Source: Bacteroidota bacterium
Lineage (GTDB): Bacteria > Bacteroidota > Bacteroidia > Cytophagales > Cytophagaceae
Length of the DNA: 64,000 nucleotides
Assembly: GCA_023428135.1 (NCBI GenBank)
Contig: JAEYZG010000064.1
Location: forward strand, 1 to 64,000
Reading direction: 5' to 3'
Part shown: positions 16,194 through 24,801 of the stretch, piece after piece
Position numbering within the stretch: position 1 is the first letter of the stretch
How the letters are laid out: every line of letters starts with the position of its first letter
Position numbers and translations under genes: made by a program
Notes under the pieces: generated by a model
The model's input: only the letters and a program-made list of their open reading frames with translations
Told to the model about the DNA's origin: nothing
Databases searched by the model: none

Positions 16194-16227
16194 AAAAAAT
16201 CCCGGTCCTAAGACCGGGATTTTTTTA
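16194..16227. terminator. strong bidirectional terminator
   Basis: A 9-bp GC-rich stem (16199-16207 with 16212-16220, arms ATCCCGGTC/GACCGGGAT) with a 4-base loop is flanked by A7 on the left and T7 on the right. It lies between the convergent tyrA and gltA stops and can end both transcripts. Confidence 0.92.
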
Positions 16228-16228
16228 T

Positions 16229-17518
16229 TTATTTTCTTTTTTCAATAGGAACAAATTCTCTTGTATTAGAGCCGATGTAAACCTGTCTAGGTCTTCCGAT
16301 TGGCTCATTGTCTTCTCTCATTTCTTTCCACTGAGCAATCCAGCCTGGAAGACGACCCAATGCAAACATTACAGTGAAGAGGTCAGTTCTAAGCCCTAAT
16401 GCTCTGTATATGATTCCTGAGTAGAAGTCTACGTTCGGATATAATTTTCTTTCCTTGAAGTAATCATCATTTAATGCAGCCTCTTCAAGACCTTTAGCTA
16501 TTTCAAGAACAGGATCATTTACGCCAAGTTTAGCAAGTACAGAGTCGCAGGCTTTTTTAATGATTTTAGCTCTAGGATCAAAGTTTTTGTAAACTCTGTG
16601 CCCAAAGCCCATTAGTCTGAAACTGTCATTTTTGTCTTTTGCCTTCGCAAGATATTTTTTCACATCCCCGCCGTCATTTTTGATAGCTTCAAGCATTTCA
16701 ATTACGGCCTGGTTAGCACCACCGTGAAGAGGTCCCCACAGGGCATTAATTCCTCCTGCAACAGAAGAATATAAACTTGCATGAGCAGAACCTACAATTC
16801 TAACAGTCGATGTAGAACAGTTTTGTTCGTGGTCAGCGTGCAGAATAAGCAGAACGTTTAATGCTTCAACCACAACCGGATCAATTACATAGTCCTGGTT
16901 TGGCAATGCAAACATCATGTAAAGGAAGTTAGAAACATAATCCAGGTTGTTTTTTGGATACATTAATGGCTGTCCTTTAGAATTCTTGTATGACCAGGCT
17001 GCGATAGTAGGAAGTTTTGCCATAAGTCTTACGATAGTAAGATCAAGAGCTTCAGCATTAGCATCCGGATCAATAGCACCAGGATAGAATGCTGTTAATG
17101 AGCTTACCAGAGATGATAACACGCCCATAGGGTGTGCATTGGAAGGAAAGCCATCAAATATTTTTTTGAAATTTTCATGCAGATTTGTATGCTTTGTAAT
17201 TCTGTTTGAGAAGTTAGATAACTGATCTGCAGTTGGTAATTCTCCGTAAATCAGAAGGTAGGCTACTTCAAGGAAAGACGCTTTCTCTGCAAGTTGTTCA
17301 ATTGGGTAACCTCTGTAACTTAATACTCCAAGCTCTCCATCCAAAAAAGTTATTGAGCTTTTAGTAGCTCCGGTGTTTTTATAACCTGTATCAAGAGTGA
17401 TGAACCCTGTTGCGCTTCTGAGGTTGGAAATGTCAATAGCCTTCTCATTTTCTGTTCCGACTACTATCGGAAACTTGTAGCTTTTACCATCAAGAATTAG
17501 TTCTGCAAATTCAGACAT
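16229..17518 (-). CDS. gltA: citrate synthase
   Basis: 429 residues, the length of the hexameric type II enzyme of Gram-negative bacteria. Active-site regions are all visible: LHADHEQNCSTSTVR, GPLHGGANQAVIEML (first catalytic histidine), GFGHRVYKNFDPRA (second histidine) and PNVDFYSGIIYRALG (aspartate). It joins acetyl-CoA and oxaloacetate in the TCA cycle. The N-terminus (LDGKSYKFPIVVGTENEKAIDI) has the short beta domain of type II enzymes. It stands alone with a long upstream region (17519-17855). Confidence 0.97.
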   Translation of the reverse strand: MSEFAELILDGKSYKFPIVVGTENEKAIDISNLRSATGFITLDTGYKNTGATKSSITFLDGELGVLSYRGYPIEQLAEKASFLEVAYLLIYGELPTADQLSNFSNRITKHTNLHENFKKIFDGFPSNAHPMGVLSSLVSSLTAFYPGAIDPDANAEALDLTIVRLMAKLPTIAAWSYKNSKGQPLMYPKNNLDYVSNFLYMMFALPNQDYVIDPVVVEALNVLLILHADHEQNCSTSTVRIVGSAHASLYSSVAGGINALWGPLHGGANQAVIEMLEAIKNDGGDVKKYLAKAKDKNDSFRLMGFGHRVYKNFDPRAKIIKKACDSVLAKLGVNDPVLEIAKGLEEAALNDDYFKERKLYPNVDFYSGIIYRALGLRTDLFTVMFALGRLPGWIAQWKEMREDNEPIGRPRQVYIGSNTREFVPIEKRK

Positions 17519-17855
17519 CTGTATGAAAATTTTATTTATTGAAGAATTACTTTGAGCGAAAATAAATAAAAAATGATTTTAAAAAAATATACACAAAACA
17601 TTTATTGGATTTCGACAAGATTTTTTTTCATATATCCCGTCCTACCATTGTGTCCCTAGCAGAAGAAGGCATCTTAAAAGTTCAAGAATTGACATGTGTT
17701 GGCATAACGCTTGTATAATGGAGTCTTGCAAATGAAAGTAAAACGTACATAGCAAACGAGCCTCTCAGGGAATTGATAGGATAAGAATGAATTACTTAAA
17801 TAACGAGCAAAAAGTCGGTTTTAAAAATATAGTTGCAAAATGAAGGTAAAAGCTA
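17519..17855. other. intergenic region upstream of gltA
   Basis: About 340 bases without a convincing gene. It should hold the gltA promoter on the reverse strand; I see no clean TAnnTTTG there. An 18-codon ATG frame (17787-17843) reads through gene-like residues and ends just before the next terminator, but it is too short to call. No tRNA or known RNA fold was recognised. Confidence 0.4.
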
Positions 17856-17890
17856 AACGGACAATTCTCTTAATTGAAGAATTGTCCGTT
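17856..17890. terminator. bidirectional intrinsic terminator
   Basis: A perfect 13-bp stem (17856-17868 with 17878-17890) with a 9-base loop precedes T7 at 17889-17895 on the forward strand and an A/T-rich tail on the reverse. It starts just past the stop of the reverse-strand gene 17894-18373. Confidence 0.85.
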
Positions 17891-17893
17891 TTT

Positions 17894-18373
17894 TTATTTT
17901 GCTCTTTTAAATATCGATTCAGTCAGGAAGTAATCGTTGTTTTCTTTCTTAACACTTACATAGATCGTCTTATCGGAAAGCTTTACCTGAAACCCTTTAA
18001 TTTCTTCTGCAGACAAAGGTGCACCTTCAGATATTTTTTCATATTTACTCTGGTATAAGTTAAGCGTTTCCTTGTAAATATTTAAAGCCTTGTATTTTGA
18101 GTTTTCCTCATATAAATAAGCTCTTTTGCTAATTACCCCGATTAGCTTCAGTTCATGAAAAACATAAGTGTACGTAAAGTAAAATGAGGAATCGGAAAAT
18201 TCAACGAAAGAAAGATTCTTGTGTCTGTTCTTTTCGATATTTTCATTTAGCAGAGCACCCTTTTCATTCGCTTTAACTTTTTCAGGAGAATCGCCCCATT
18301 TTGCATTTCTAAAGTCCTGAGAATATGAAGTCAGCGATAAAAAAAGAAAAGTAAAAAATGACAAGTACTTCAT
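17894..18373 (-). CDS. exported protein of unknown function
   Basis: 159 residues from the ATG at 18373; a GTG nine bases upstream is less likely. Signal peptide MKYLSFFTFLFLSLTSYSQ. The mature chain opens DFRNAKWGDSPEKVKANE, a motif seen at the start of many small Bacteroidota/Firmicutes periplasmic proteins ('FR.A.WGMS.EEV'), followed by an alternating strand-rich middle (FVEFSDSSFYFTYTYVF) and a helix. No enzyme motif. Probably a single-domain envelope protein. Transcribed alone. Confidence 0.65.
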   Translation of the reverse strand: MKYLSFFTFLFLSLTSYSQDFRNAKWGDSPEKVKANEKGALLNENIEKNRHKNLSFVEFSDSSFYFTYTYVFHELKLIGVISKRAYLYEENSKYKALNIYKETLNLYQSKYEKISEGAPLSAEEIKGFQVKLSDKTIYVSVKKENNDYFLTESIFKRAK

Positions 18374-18581
18374 AAGATCCACCTATTAATTCGATCAATA
18401 GTAAAGATACCAAATAGTAATGAAAATTAAAACAAAAATTGGATTTAAATTAGAGTACGGGAATTATTACGGCATAGTTACTGTAGTCTATATATAAGAA
18501 CAATAGATTATTACGAACAAGAGGAAAGTTTGTAATCAGTTTTTAAAAAAAATAATGTCAGGATATAAATAATTAATAGTT

Positions 18582-18788
18582 ATGCGGCCGGAAGAGAAAA
18601 TCAAAACAAAAAATAAATCAGGCATTCCTTCTTTAGAAAAGCCTTTTATACCTCATGCTCCAGGGTCCAATGTTAAGGATGATCTGGATCCTGAATCTCC
18701 GAATCCTGAATCGAATCCTAACTATTCCTATATGCCCGCTATAGCCTATCCTGATGGAATTCCGAATTTTAATTTAAAAGCAGAATAG
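18582..18788 (+). CDS. small proline-rich hypothetical protein
   Basis: 68 residues, no signal or membrane segment. The composition is unusual: many prolines, asparagines and aspartates (KPFIPHAPGS, DLDPESPNPESNPN), so it is probably unstructured. The start is an ATG and a hairpin follows within 25 bases, both supporting a real small gene. Codon use looks like its neighbours. No family recognised. Confidence 0.5.
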   Translation: MRPEEKIKTKNKSGIPSLEKPFIPHAPGSNVKDDLDPESPNPESNPNYSYMPAIAYPDGIPNFNLKAE

Positions 18789-18808
18789 ACATTGAGATGG
18801 AAAAGAAA

Positions 18809-18825
18809 GAGGCCTTATAGGCCTC
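18809..18825. terminator. short GC-rich hairpin after the small gene
   Basis: GAGGCC at 18809-18814 pairs with GGCCTC at 18820-18825, loop of 5. It lies 20 bases after the stop at 18788 and before the convergent gene 18845-19039. There is no long T-run, so termination is only likely. Confidence 0.45.
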
Positions 18826-18844
18826 CTATGTATTTCCTTATTAT

Positions 18845-19039
18845 TCAGAACCTCTTCTCGTACCCTCTGGCTTTGTCGAAATCTGTAAATTTGCTCATCA
18901 TCTCTCCGGGAGCATCGTCTGTCTCGTTTGATTTTTCAGCAATGAATTCACTTCCTTCACTTTCGTAATAGAAATTTTTATGAAATGAACGTGTATTTCC
19001 TCCCTTATCTGAATTTTCTGTACGCTTGTTCGCTTTCAT
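18845..19039 (-). CDS. small charged hypothetical protein
   Basis: 64 residues, very hydrophilic (many K, E, D, S, N), with aromatic islands NFYYESEG and FTDFDKARGYEKRF. No membrane segment or cysteine. It is convergent with the small gene 18582-18788. It could be a stress- or nucleoid-related small protein, but no family is recognised. The region from its start to 19277 (about 240 bases) shows nothing else. Confidence 0.4.
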   Translation of the reverse strand: MKANKRTENSDKGGNTRSFHKNFYYESEGSEFIAEKSNETDDAPGEMMSKFTDFDKARGYEKRF

Positions 19040-19276
19040 GACTCAATACAATATTTAATAAATCAATAACTCTGGTAATAGTTTGTATTAATTAATACCT
19101 CTCTACCCTCAATAATTAAAACCTGCCTTTTGGTCTACTGTTTGTTGTCTTTTGTAAAAGCTTTTGTATCAGAGAGTAATAGGAGGGTTTTGTGGAGTCA
19201 GTAGTCGTTGATATCAATATAAGATAAACAAAACCTCCCTTTGTCTGTAATTTTTCTTTCTTAAACTCCTCAGCAT

Positions 19277-20686
19277 ATGGAAAACATTCGACAAAGGAAT
19301 GTCAACTCATTCTGGAATTCATTTTTACAATCTACCGGGGCTTTCTTACAAGACCTTGGAGTATATTTTAGTGATAGTGCTTTGAGCAGGAGAAGGACAA
19401 TGATAGAAAACCTTGGAGAGTATCCCAGGGGACTTGAAGAAACTATTAAATTTTCTCTCATTGAAGCTATATATGGAAGACGGGCAAGAAGGTTTTCTCT
19501 AGGGGCTGAAATACCTGATGGCCCATTAAAATTTAAATCTTCCAAAGAACCTGTTCCCCTTGATGTATTGGAACAAATGCTTTTGTTAAATTCCTGTGCA
19601 GGGAATACAGGATGGCATTCTATGATCCACAGAGCTGAGAAATATGCTCCACATATTGCTAATTACTCTGCTGCTGCCGGAGGCAGAACCTTTCCTTCTG
19701 CTGCTGGTTTCCATACTTCAGAGATTTTTTATACGGATGATTTCGGTGTTTATTTTTTACCAACCAGAGATGCACCTTCACTTGTTTCTTATGATGATGA
19801 TAGATTTAATCTTAAATATTGGCTGGAAGCTCATGCAGCAAGGAAGATCAAGCTTTCTGACAAAAGACTTTATATTCCGAATGTTGAGCCTTATATGGAA
19901 CCTCATAATACCTGGTGTGTTAATAAACCCGGGAGTACTTTGATTATTCCGGTGGCTGATGTTGCCCAGCATATGCTTGCAATACTTTGCTTCGCTGTGC
20001 AGAATGGGTATTGTATATTTGATGACATTAAAGGCTGTCCTATTCCTGGCCTTGATAAATATAGCAATCTGGTAGATCTAAATAATCCCTATCCTTTGAC
20101 TTTTTTAGAGCAGTACGCTCTTACAGAAGTAACCGCTGAACTTTCAGCATCATGTTATGCAGGAATGCTAATGCTTCAGGCAATGGGTCTAGGTGGTTGG
20201 ATGTTTGATGGAATAGACAGATTCTCAATACTTGGAGCAAGCGGAAATCCTGAAGTGCCCGGGTTAGGGTTTTCATTTAATAAAAAAACTAAATATTCTT
20301 TACCTGATATTACTGGTCTTTCCGGAGTATTTGAAGGATTTTGTCCTCCTCACTTTAAAACGATGGAAGATGCGACAAGGGCTTTGGTTACAAGGAAATT
20401 TGGTATTGGAGGCCCTTTTCACAGAGATACTGATGGTCCCTGGAAAGAATCATCCAGGATTAGATCAAGCGCTCAAATGCATAGCGACGAATTTATAGCA
20501 TGTGTAAGTACCATGGCACAGTATATATATGATACTTATGAACGTTTTCCAGGTACGGTTCCATCCATATTTTGTCTTACCTATCTTCAGGCACACCATC
20601 TGGATCTTGATTTTTATGATCATTACTATAAGGAGGGAGCTTATCTAAAAACACATAAGTATCATATGGAATGGTGGAGGCATTAA
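19277..20686 (+). CDS. nitroreductase-fold-like protein of unknown function
   Basis: 469 residues, cytosolic, no signal. The N-terminal third contains YGRRARRFSLGAEI, then PLKFKSSKEPVPLDVLEQMLLLNSCAGNTGW and GGRTFPSAAGFHTSEIFYTDD. This order (R-R-S/A-x-R, then a helix ending A.G.TG, then R..PSA.) is how SagB-type and other nitroreductases bind FMN, so I suggest an FMN-binding nitroreductase-like fold. The C-terminal half has conserved-looking blocks AMGLGGWMFDGID and AHHLDLDFYDHYY. The protein is about twice the size of a simple nitroreductase. It stands alone. The family call is tentative. Confidence 0.55.
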   Translation: MENIRQRNVNSFWNSFLQSTGAFLQDLGVYFSDSALSRRRTMIENLGEYPRGLEETIKFSLIEAIYGRRARRFSLGAEIPDGPLKFKSSKEPVPLDVLEQMLLLNSCAGNTGWHSMIHRAEKYAPHIANYSAAAGGRTFPSAAGFHTSEIFYTDDFGVYFLPTRDAPSLVSYDDDRFNLKYWLEAHAARKIKLSDKRLYIPNVEPYMEPHNTWCVNKPGSTLIIPVADVAQHMLAILCFAVQNGYCIFDDIKGCPIPGLDKYSNLVDLNNPYPLTFLEQYALTEVTAELSASCYAGMLMLQAMGLGGWMFDGIDRFSILGASGNPEVPGLGFSFNKKTKYSLPDITGLSGVFEGFCPPHFKTMEDATRALVTRKFGIGGPFHRDTDGPWKESSRIRSSAQMHSDEFIACVSTMAQYIYDTYERFPGTVPSIFCLTYLQAHHLDLDFYDHYYKEGAYLKTHKYHMEWWRH

Positions 20687-20728
20687 ATCGGAAGAGATAG
20701 AAAAACGATAGCTCCATAAGAAATAGAT

Positions 20729-21097
20729 ATGTACCTTTACATAGTGAAAATTGAAAAGATATTTGCATATGGCACTTTAAGAAAGGGAGGGACTGCACAT
20801 CATCTTATGGATGGTTGCAAGTTGCTGGAGGAAGGAATAACTTTCTCCGGATTTAAACTTTATGATGCAGGAGAATATCCTTTTGCATTCTATACCGCAG
20901 ATCCGGCAGATATCATAACAGGTGATATGTTTGAAATTAATCAAGAAATAATAATATCACTGGATGAGTATGAAGGAGAGGAGTATCGTAGGATGATGTT
21001 TCCAGGTTTTGATTTTTACATTTATATATTCAATGATAATATAGCCCCTCTTCTTCCTATAGTATCAGGAGGAGATTGGTTGCTATACAAGAAATAA
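20729..21097 (+). CDS. gamma-glutamylcyclotransferase-family (AIG2-like) protein
   Basis: 122 residues. The substrate-binding loop FAYGTLRKGG (13-22) and the catalytic-glutamate region ISLDEYEGEEYRR (about 75-87) define the GGCT/AIG2 fold. Members release 5-oxoproline from gamma-glutamyl compounds. Length is normal. Start: the ATG at 20729 is used; a GTG six codons later is possible. The PhzF gene follows 34 bases later on the same strand, so the two may form an operon of small-metabolite enzymes. Confidence 0.8.
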   Translation: MYLYIVKIEKIFAYGTLRKGGTAHHLMDGCKLLEEGITFSGFKLYDAGEYPFAFYTADPADIITGDMFEINQEIIISLDEYEGEEYRRMMFPGFDFYIYIFNDNIAPLLPIVSGGDWLLYKK

Positions 21098-21131
21098 TTG
21101 GTCTGTTTTTTACAATTAAATATTGACTTTT

Positions 21132-21920
21132 ATGTCTAAGAAAAATATATATCAGGTTGATGCATTTACAGATGTTGCATTTAAAGGAAATCCTGCCGGT
21201 GTGATGATCCTGGATGGCCCAATGGAAGAACAATTAATGCAGAAGATTGCCAATGAAATGAATCTTGCAGAAACTGCCTTTGCATATCCCGTTAATGACG
21301 GATACAGTCTCAGATGGTTTACTCCGGAAAAAGAGGTAAAGCTATGTGGACATGCAACGCTGGCAACTGCACATATTATGTGGCAGGAAGGATTTATAAA
21401 GTCAGATAAAATAAATTTTCATACATTATCAGGAATTCTATCCGCAGAGAAAGTTGGTGATCATATTCAGCTGAATTTTCCTGCTATCAAAGGAAGTAAC
21501 ACTAATACCAAAGAATTGGTGAAAGCCCAGCTTGGAGTTGATCTGATTGGTTTTGCAGAGTCAGATCAAGGGTATATGGTGGTTGAACTTAAGGATAGCA
21601 ATGCGATAAAAAACTTCCTTCCTGATTCAGAAAAATTATTAAAGCTTGGTGAGTTTGTGGTGATCATTACTGCGAGAGATAAAGAATATGACTTTGTTTC
21701 AAGGGTCTTCGCACCGGCCTTTGGAATTAATGAAGATCCTGTAACAGGTTCTGCGCATTGTATGCTTGCGACTTACTGGAATAAAGTTCTGGGCAAGAAT
21801 TCATTCACTGCTTATCAGGCTTCCAAAAGGGGAGGACAAATCAATGTATTACTTGATAATGATCGGGTCTACCTGACGGGTAAAGCCGTAACAGTTATAA
21901 AGGGAGAAATCTTATTTTGA
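21132..21920 (+). CDS. PhzF-family isomerase/epimerase
   Basis: 262 residues from the ATG at 21132 (an in-frame TTG at 21123 is a weaker start). PhzF-family signatures: VDAFTDVAFKGNPAGV at the N-terminus, NLAETAF with the catalytic glutamate, LCGHATLATAH in the first domain and EDPVTGSAHC in the second. The fold is two diaminopimelate-epimerase-like halves. PhzF itself isomerises a phenazine precursor, but most genomic members have unknown substrates, and no phenazine gene is nearby. Its last 9 bases overlap the convergent TonB receptor gene. Confidence 0.88.
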   Translation: MSKKNIYQVDAFTDVAFKGNPAGVMILDGPMEEQLMQKIANEMNLAETAFAYPVNDGYSLRWFTPEKEVKLCGHATLATAHIMWQEGFIKSDKINFHTLSGILSAEKVGDHIQLNFPAIKGSNTNTKELVKAQLGVDLIGFAESDQGYMVVELKDSNAIKNFLPDSEKLLKLGEFVVIITARDKEYDFVSRVFAPAFGINEDPVTGSAHCMLATYWNKVLGKNSFTAYQASKRGGQINVLLDNDRVYLTGKAVTVIKGEILF

Positions 21921-24050
21921 TTTCTCCTTCTTAAGAGATGTCCTTAAACCAACATAGATATTTCTGCTGGGAGAGGGTTCAAAGTATCTTTGTCCCGCTG
22001 CATTGGGTATTACAGAGCTGGAATAATTTCTGTTAAACAGATTGTTTATGCCTCCGAAGATATTAAAGGCTAGTGTACCTGCTTCAAATGTGTAGCCAAC
22101 TTTTGTGTCAAATGTCCAATAACTCTTATTAACAAAAGCACCGGTATTGGTAAATCCTGGTTCAAAGTCATTAAGATCGTTGGTATAGACTTTTCCGTTC
22201 CATTGTCCACTCATTTCAATAATGAAATTTTTAACAGGGATAAAAGAAAAACCGGAATAAACTCTGTGATTGGCTGTACCTGGTACTTTATTCCCTTTCA
22301 GCTGAAGTACTTGCCCCTTGGAGTTGTATTGATAATCAACAAAGGTATAATCCATTAAGGTATAATTAAGATTTAATTTCAATCCTCTTACAGGGGTTAC
22401 AAATCCACTTACTTCTAATCCCTTGTTCTGGGTCGCTGCTGCGTTGCGGTAAAAGACCTGATCGCCTCCTGAACTTGTCTGGTAGGGTATAAGCTGATTG
22501 TTGGTCCTTACATAAAAAGCTGCCACATCGATGTAATATAGAGTTTTGAATATTCTGATCCCTGCCTCGCCGCTTCGCGTTCTTTCAGGTTGGAGCTGTT
22601 TGTTGAAGCCACTGCCGTTTACATTATTGCTAAATTCATTTGCAGTAGGTGTTTGAAAGGATGTTGAAAAATTGGAATAAATATTTGAATATTCATTCAC
22701 CTTATATGTAAGACCAGCTCCGGGATTTAATTTATTAAAAGTCTTGCTGCCAGACTGGTTAATCGAATCTGTCAATTGATCTTTTACTGAAAAGTTAATC
22801 AAATCATATCTTAATGCAAGTGTCAGTTTTAGTCTTTGTCTTTCAATATCGGAAAGGACATATAATCCTCCGTTATGGATATGTTCATTCTGCATTAACA
22901 GAAGCTTTCCTTTTGCTACAGCTGAAATAAGATCTTGTATTGGAAGGTCCGCCAGATCTTTATCCGTAACACCTTTATTCTCAAATTCAGAACGTTTATC
23001 AGATTGGAATTCATAATCAATTCCTGTTCTGATGTTTATGAAGGTTTTATCCAGATCAAATTTTTTGATATAGGCAAATCTGGCTCCTCCTGAATGTCTT
23101 GTAAGGTCAATATATCTTCCTATAAGAGGGTTGTTGAGCTTTCTTCCAATGTAATAGACTGAAAGATCAAGCTCCTGATTGCCGGATAACTTTTTTGTCA
23201 GATTTATACCACTGATTGCCTGAAGCAGTGATTTACCGCTGGCATTTTTCTTAATGGCCATTCTGGTCTTTTGTGGATCGGTAGTTTCTGCATATGTTAA
23301 TCCCGAAGGATTATAAAGATAGGGTGCATAATAGATATTTTGGATGAAAGAAATAGTATAGTTTTTTTTCAGTTTCTTTTTTAATGCCATATTCAACGTA
23401 TAAAAGCGGGCATTTGAAAATTCTCTGTAACCTTTGATGTCTGTTATATTGCCACTTACTAATAGAGATGATTTATTATTGGCTTTGCTAAATTGTAGTC
23501 CTGCTTTAAATAGGCCATAGGAACCCGAAATAAGATAATTTTCAAAGGAGTATCCTCTTTGAGTAGGAAGGTCAGACTTAAGATAAATCACGCCTCCGGA
23601 CGAATTTCCATAAATCTGTGATGATGGGCCTCTTAAGACTTCTATAGATGAGATGGAATACAAATCAGCACCGGTTAGTTGAGTTGTTCCATCTGCGGAG
23701 GTTAGTGGAATACCATCCAGAAACACCTTAATATTTCGCAAGCCAAAGGCAGATCTGCTTCCCTGACCTCTGATAATGATTCTTTCTCCCTGAGCAAAAT
23801 TATTTCTGTTTTGAACAAATACACCAGGCACATTTCTTAAAGCATCTTCCATAAATATCCCGGTTCTGTTTGTTTGAAACTGTTCTTTGCCAATGAGGGT
23901 AGTCGCTGAAGGTATTGACTTAAGATCAGAATTGTTTCTGCTTGCTTTGATTTCAATCGTAGCCAATGAATCAGAGCTCATCTGTGCTTTTAAAGACAAT
24001 GTTTGGAGAGCAAAGATTAAAATGATAAAGTTTCTTATAGATATCTGCAT
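21912..24050 (-). CDS. TonB-dependent outer-membrane receptor
   Basis: 712 residues from the ATG at 24050, which starts a signal peptide (RNFIILIFALQTLSLKAQ); the frame is open 26 codons further up without a better start. A short N-terminal TonB box area (ATIEIKASR) is followed by the plug domain (residues about 55-165: DALRNVPGVFVQNRN, RIIIRGQGSRSAFGLRNIKVFLDG, VLRGPSSQIYGNSSGG). A 22-strand barrel follows and ends in a membrane strand with a C-terminal YVGLRTSLKK. No carboxypeptidase-like extra domain, so it is a FecA/siderophore-type rather than SusC-type receptor. Substrate is probably an iron chelate or cofactor. No partner genes adjacent. Confidence 0.92.
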   Translation of the reverse strand: MQISIRNFIILIFALQTLSLKAQMSSDSLATIEIKASRNNSDLKSIPSATTLIGKEQFQTNRTGIFMEDALRNVPGVFVQNRNNFAQGERIIIRGQGSRSAFGLRNIKVFLDGIPLTSADGTTQLTGADLYSISSIEVLRGPSSQIYGNSSGGVIYLKSDLPTQRGYSFENYLISGSYGLFKAGLQFSKANNKSSLLVSGNITDIKGYREFSNARFYTLNMALKKKLKKNYTISFIQNIYYAPYLYNPSGLTYAETTDPQKTRMAIKKNASGKSLLQAISGINLTKKLSGNQELDLSVYYIGRKLNNPLIGRYIDLTRHSGGARFAYIKKFDLDKTFINIRTGIDYEFQSDKRSEFENKGVTDKDLADLPIQDLISAVAKGKLLLMQNEHIHNGGLYVLSDIERQRLKLTLALRYDLINFSVKDQLTDSINQSGSKTFNKLNPGAGLTYKVNEYSNIYSNFSTSFQTPTANEFSNNVNGSGFNKQLQPERTRSGEAGIRIFKTLYYIDVAAFYVRTNNQLIPYQTSSGGDQVFYRNAAATQNKGLEVSGFVTPVRGLKLNLNYTLMDYTFVDYQYNSKGQVLQLKGNKVPGTANHRVYSGFSFIPVKNFIIEMSGQWNGKVYTNDLNDFEPGFTNTGAFVNKSYWTFDTKVGYTFEAGTLAFNIFGGINNLFNRNYSSSVIPNAAGQRYFEPSPSRNIYVGLRTSLKKEKSK

Positions 24051-24409
24051 AGTCAAGTTGCTAAAGATATAAAAAGCCTGGTAAAATATCGTTTTCTCTA
24101 ATTGTTGGTGGTATGAAACCAAAAACAATTTTTCATATACTATTCAGAATAATAAGGAAATAAAATCAATGAACCTCATTCAAATGGCCACTCTGGTGGT
24201 ATTCTGGCCGATTGGAAAAATATACAATTGGTAAATGATATATCTTTACATTCCATTAAGCCACCAGATGGAAAAACATTAATCAATTCATTTAGTAAAT
24301 CATCATTATAGTTGTTGTACATACGAAAAGTAAAAAACTATCAGGAAGGTTTACTTATAAGATTTGTTTTTTTTTATTTACAAAAATCTACTTAACCGAT
24401 AGGATTTAT
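24051..24409. other. intergenic region between divergent units
   Basis: About 360 bases separating the TonB-receptor start from the micro-protein operon. It must hold promoters for both directions. No gene, clear repeat or iron-box-like palindrome was recognised by eye. Confidence 0.4.
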
Positions 24410-24610
24410 ATGATTAAGGAGTCGAGACTTCATATAGCACTTAGCGATGCTTGGTTGCTTATCAAAAAAATAGGAGTAACAGTATTGATATACCTTGCTC
24501 CGGTGGTCATTATAGCTGGAGGTCTGCTGCTTACAGCAAGTATTTTTCAGGAAGAGCAAGAGGCTCCGTCAAATATTAAAGTTGAATCAAGTATTAACCT
24601 AAACGATTAA
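24410..24610 (+). CDS. micro membrane protein upstream of a fatty-acid hydroxylase
   Basis: 66 residues. One long hydrophobic helix (about residues 20-46: IGVTVLIYLAPVVIIAGGLLLTASIF) is flanked by a polar N-terminus and an acidic C-terminus. No family recognised. It is the first of three tightly packed genes: 3 bases to the next micro-protein and then 5 bases to the hydroxylase. Such packing suggests a small subunit, chaperone or membrane anchor for the hydroxylase; this is inference. Confidence 0.6.
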   Translation: MIKESRLHIALSDAWLLIKKIGVTVLIYLAPVVIIAGGLLLTASIFQEEQEAPSNIKVESSINLND

Positions 24611-24613
24611 GCT

Positions 24614-24796
24614 ATGTCCGCACCAGATCCTTCAATCAGAAATAGAATTATCAGAAATGCACTGCTGAGTATAGTGTTGTACTCATTGCCTGTAGTGGCT
24701 TTGTTTTTATACCTGAAGGTCACAGGAGAAAAGCCATGGAAGAATAAAGATCAAAAAGCATATTATGGTCAATTTGACAAATATAAAAAGAAATAA
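24614..24796 (+). CDS. second micro membrane protein of the hydroxylase operon
   Basis: 60 residues. A polar start (MSAPDPSIRNRIIRNA) precedes one transmembrane helix (about 17-35: LSIVLYSLPVVALFLYLKV) and a lysine-rich tail (WKNKDQKAYYGQFDKYKKK), implying a single-pass protein with a basic end in the cytosol. It lies between the first micro-protein and the hydroxylase with 3- and 5-base gaps. Function unknown; probably linked to the hydroxylase. Confidence 0.6.
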   Translation: MSAPDPSIRNRIIRNALLSIVLYSLPVVALFLYLKVTGEKPWKNKDQKAYYGQFDKYKKK

Positions 24797-24801
24797 AAGC
24801 T

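Noticed and set aside
17519..17855. Possible tRNA or small RNA upstream of gltA
   Set aside because: No tRNA arms, anticodon or known RNA consensus could be found by eye.
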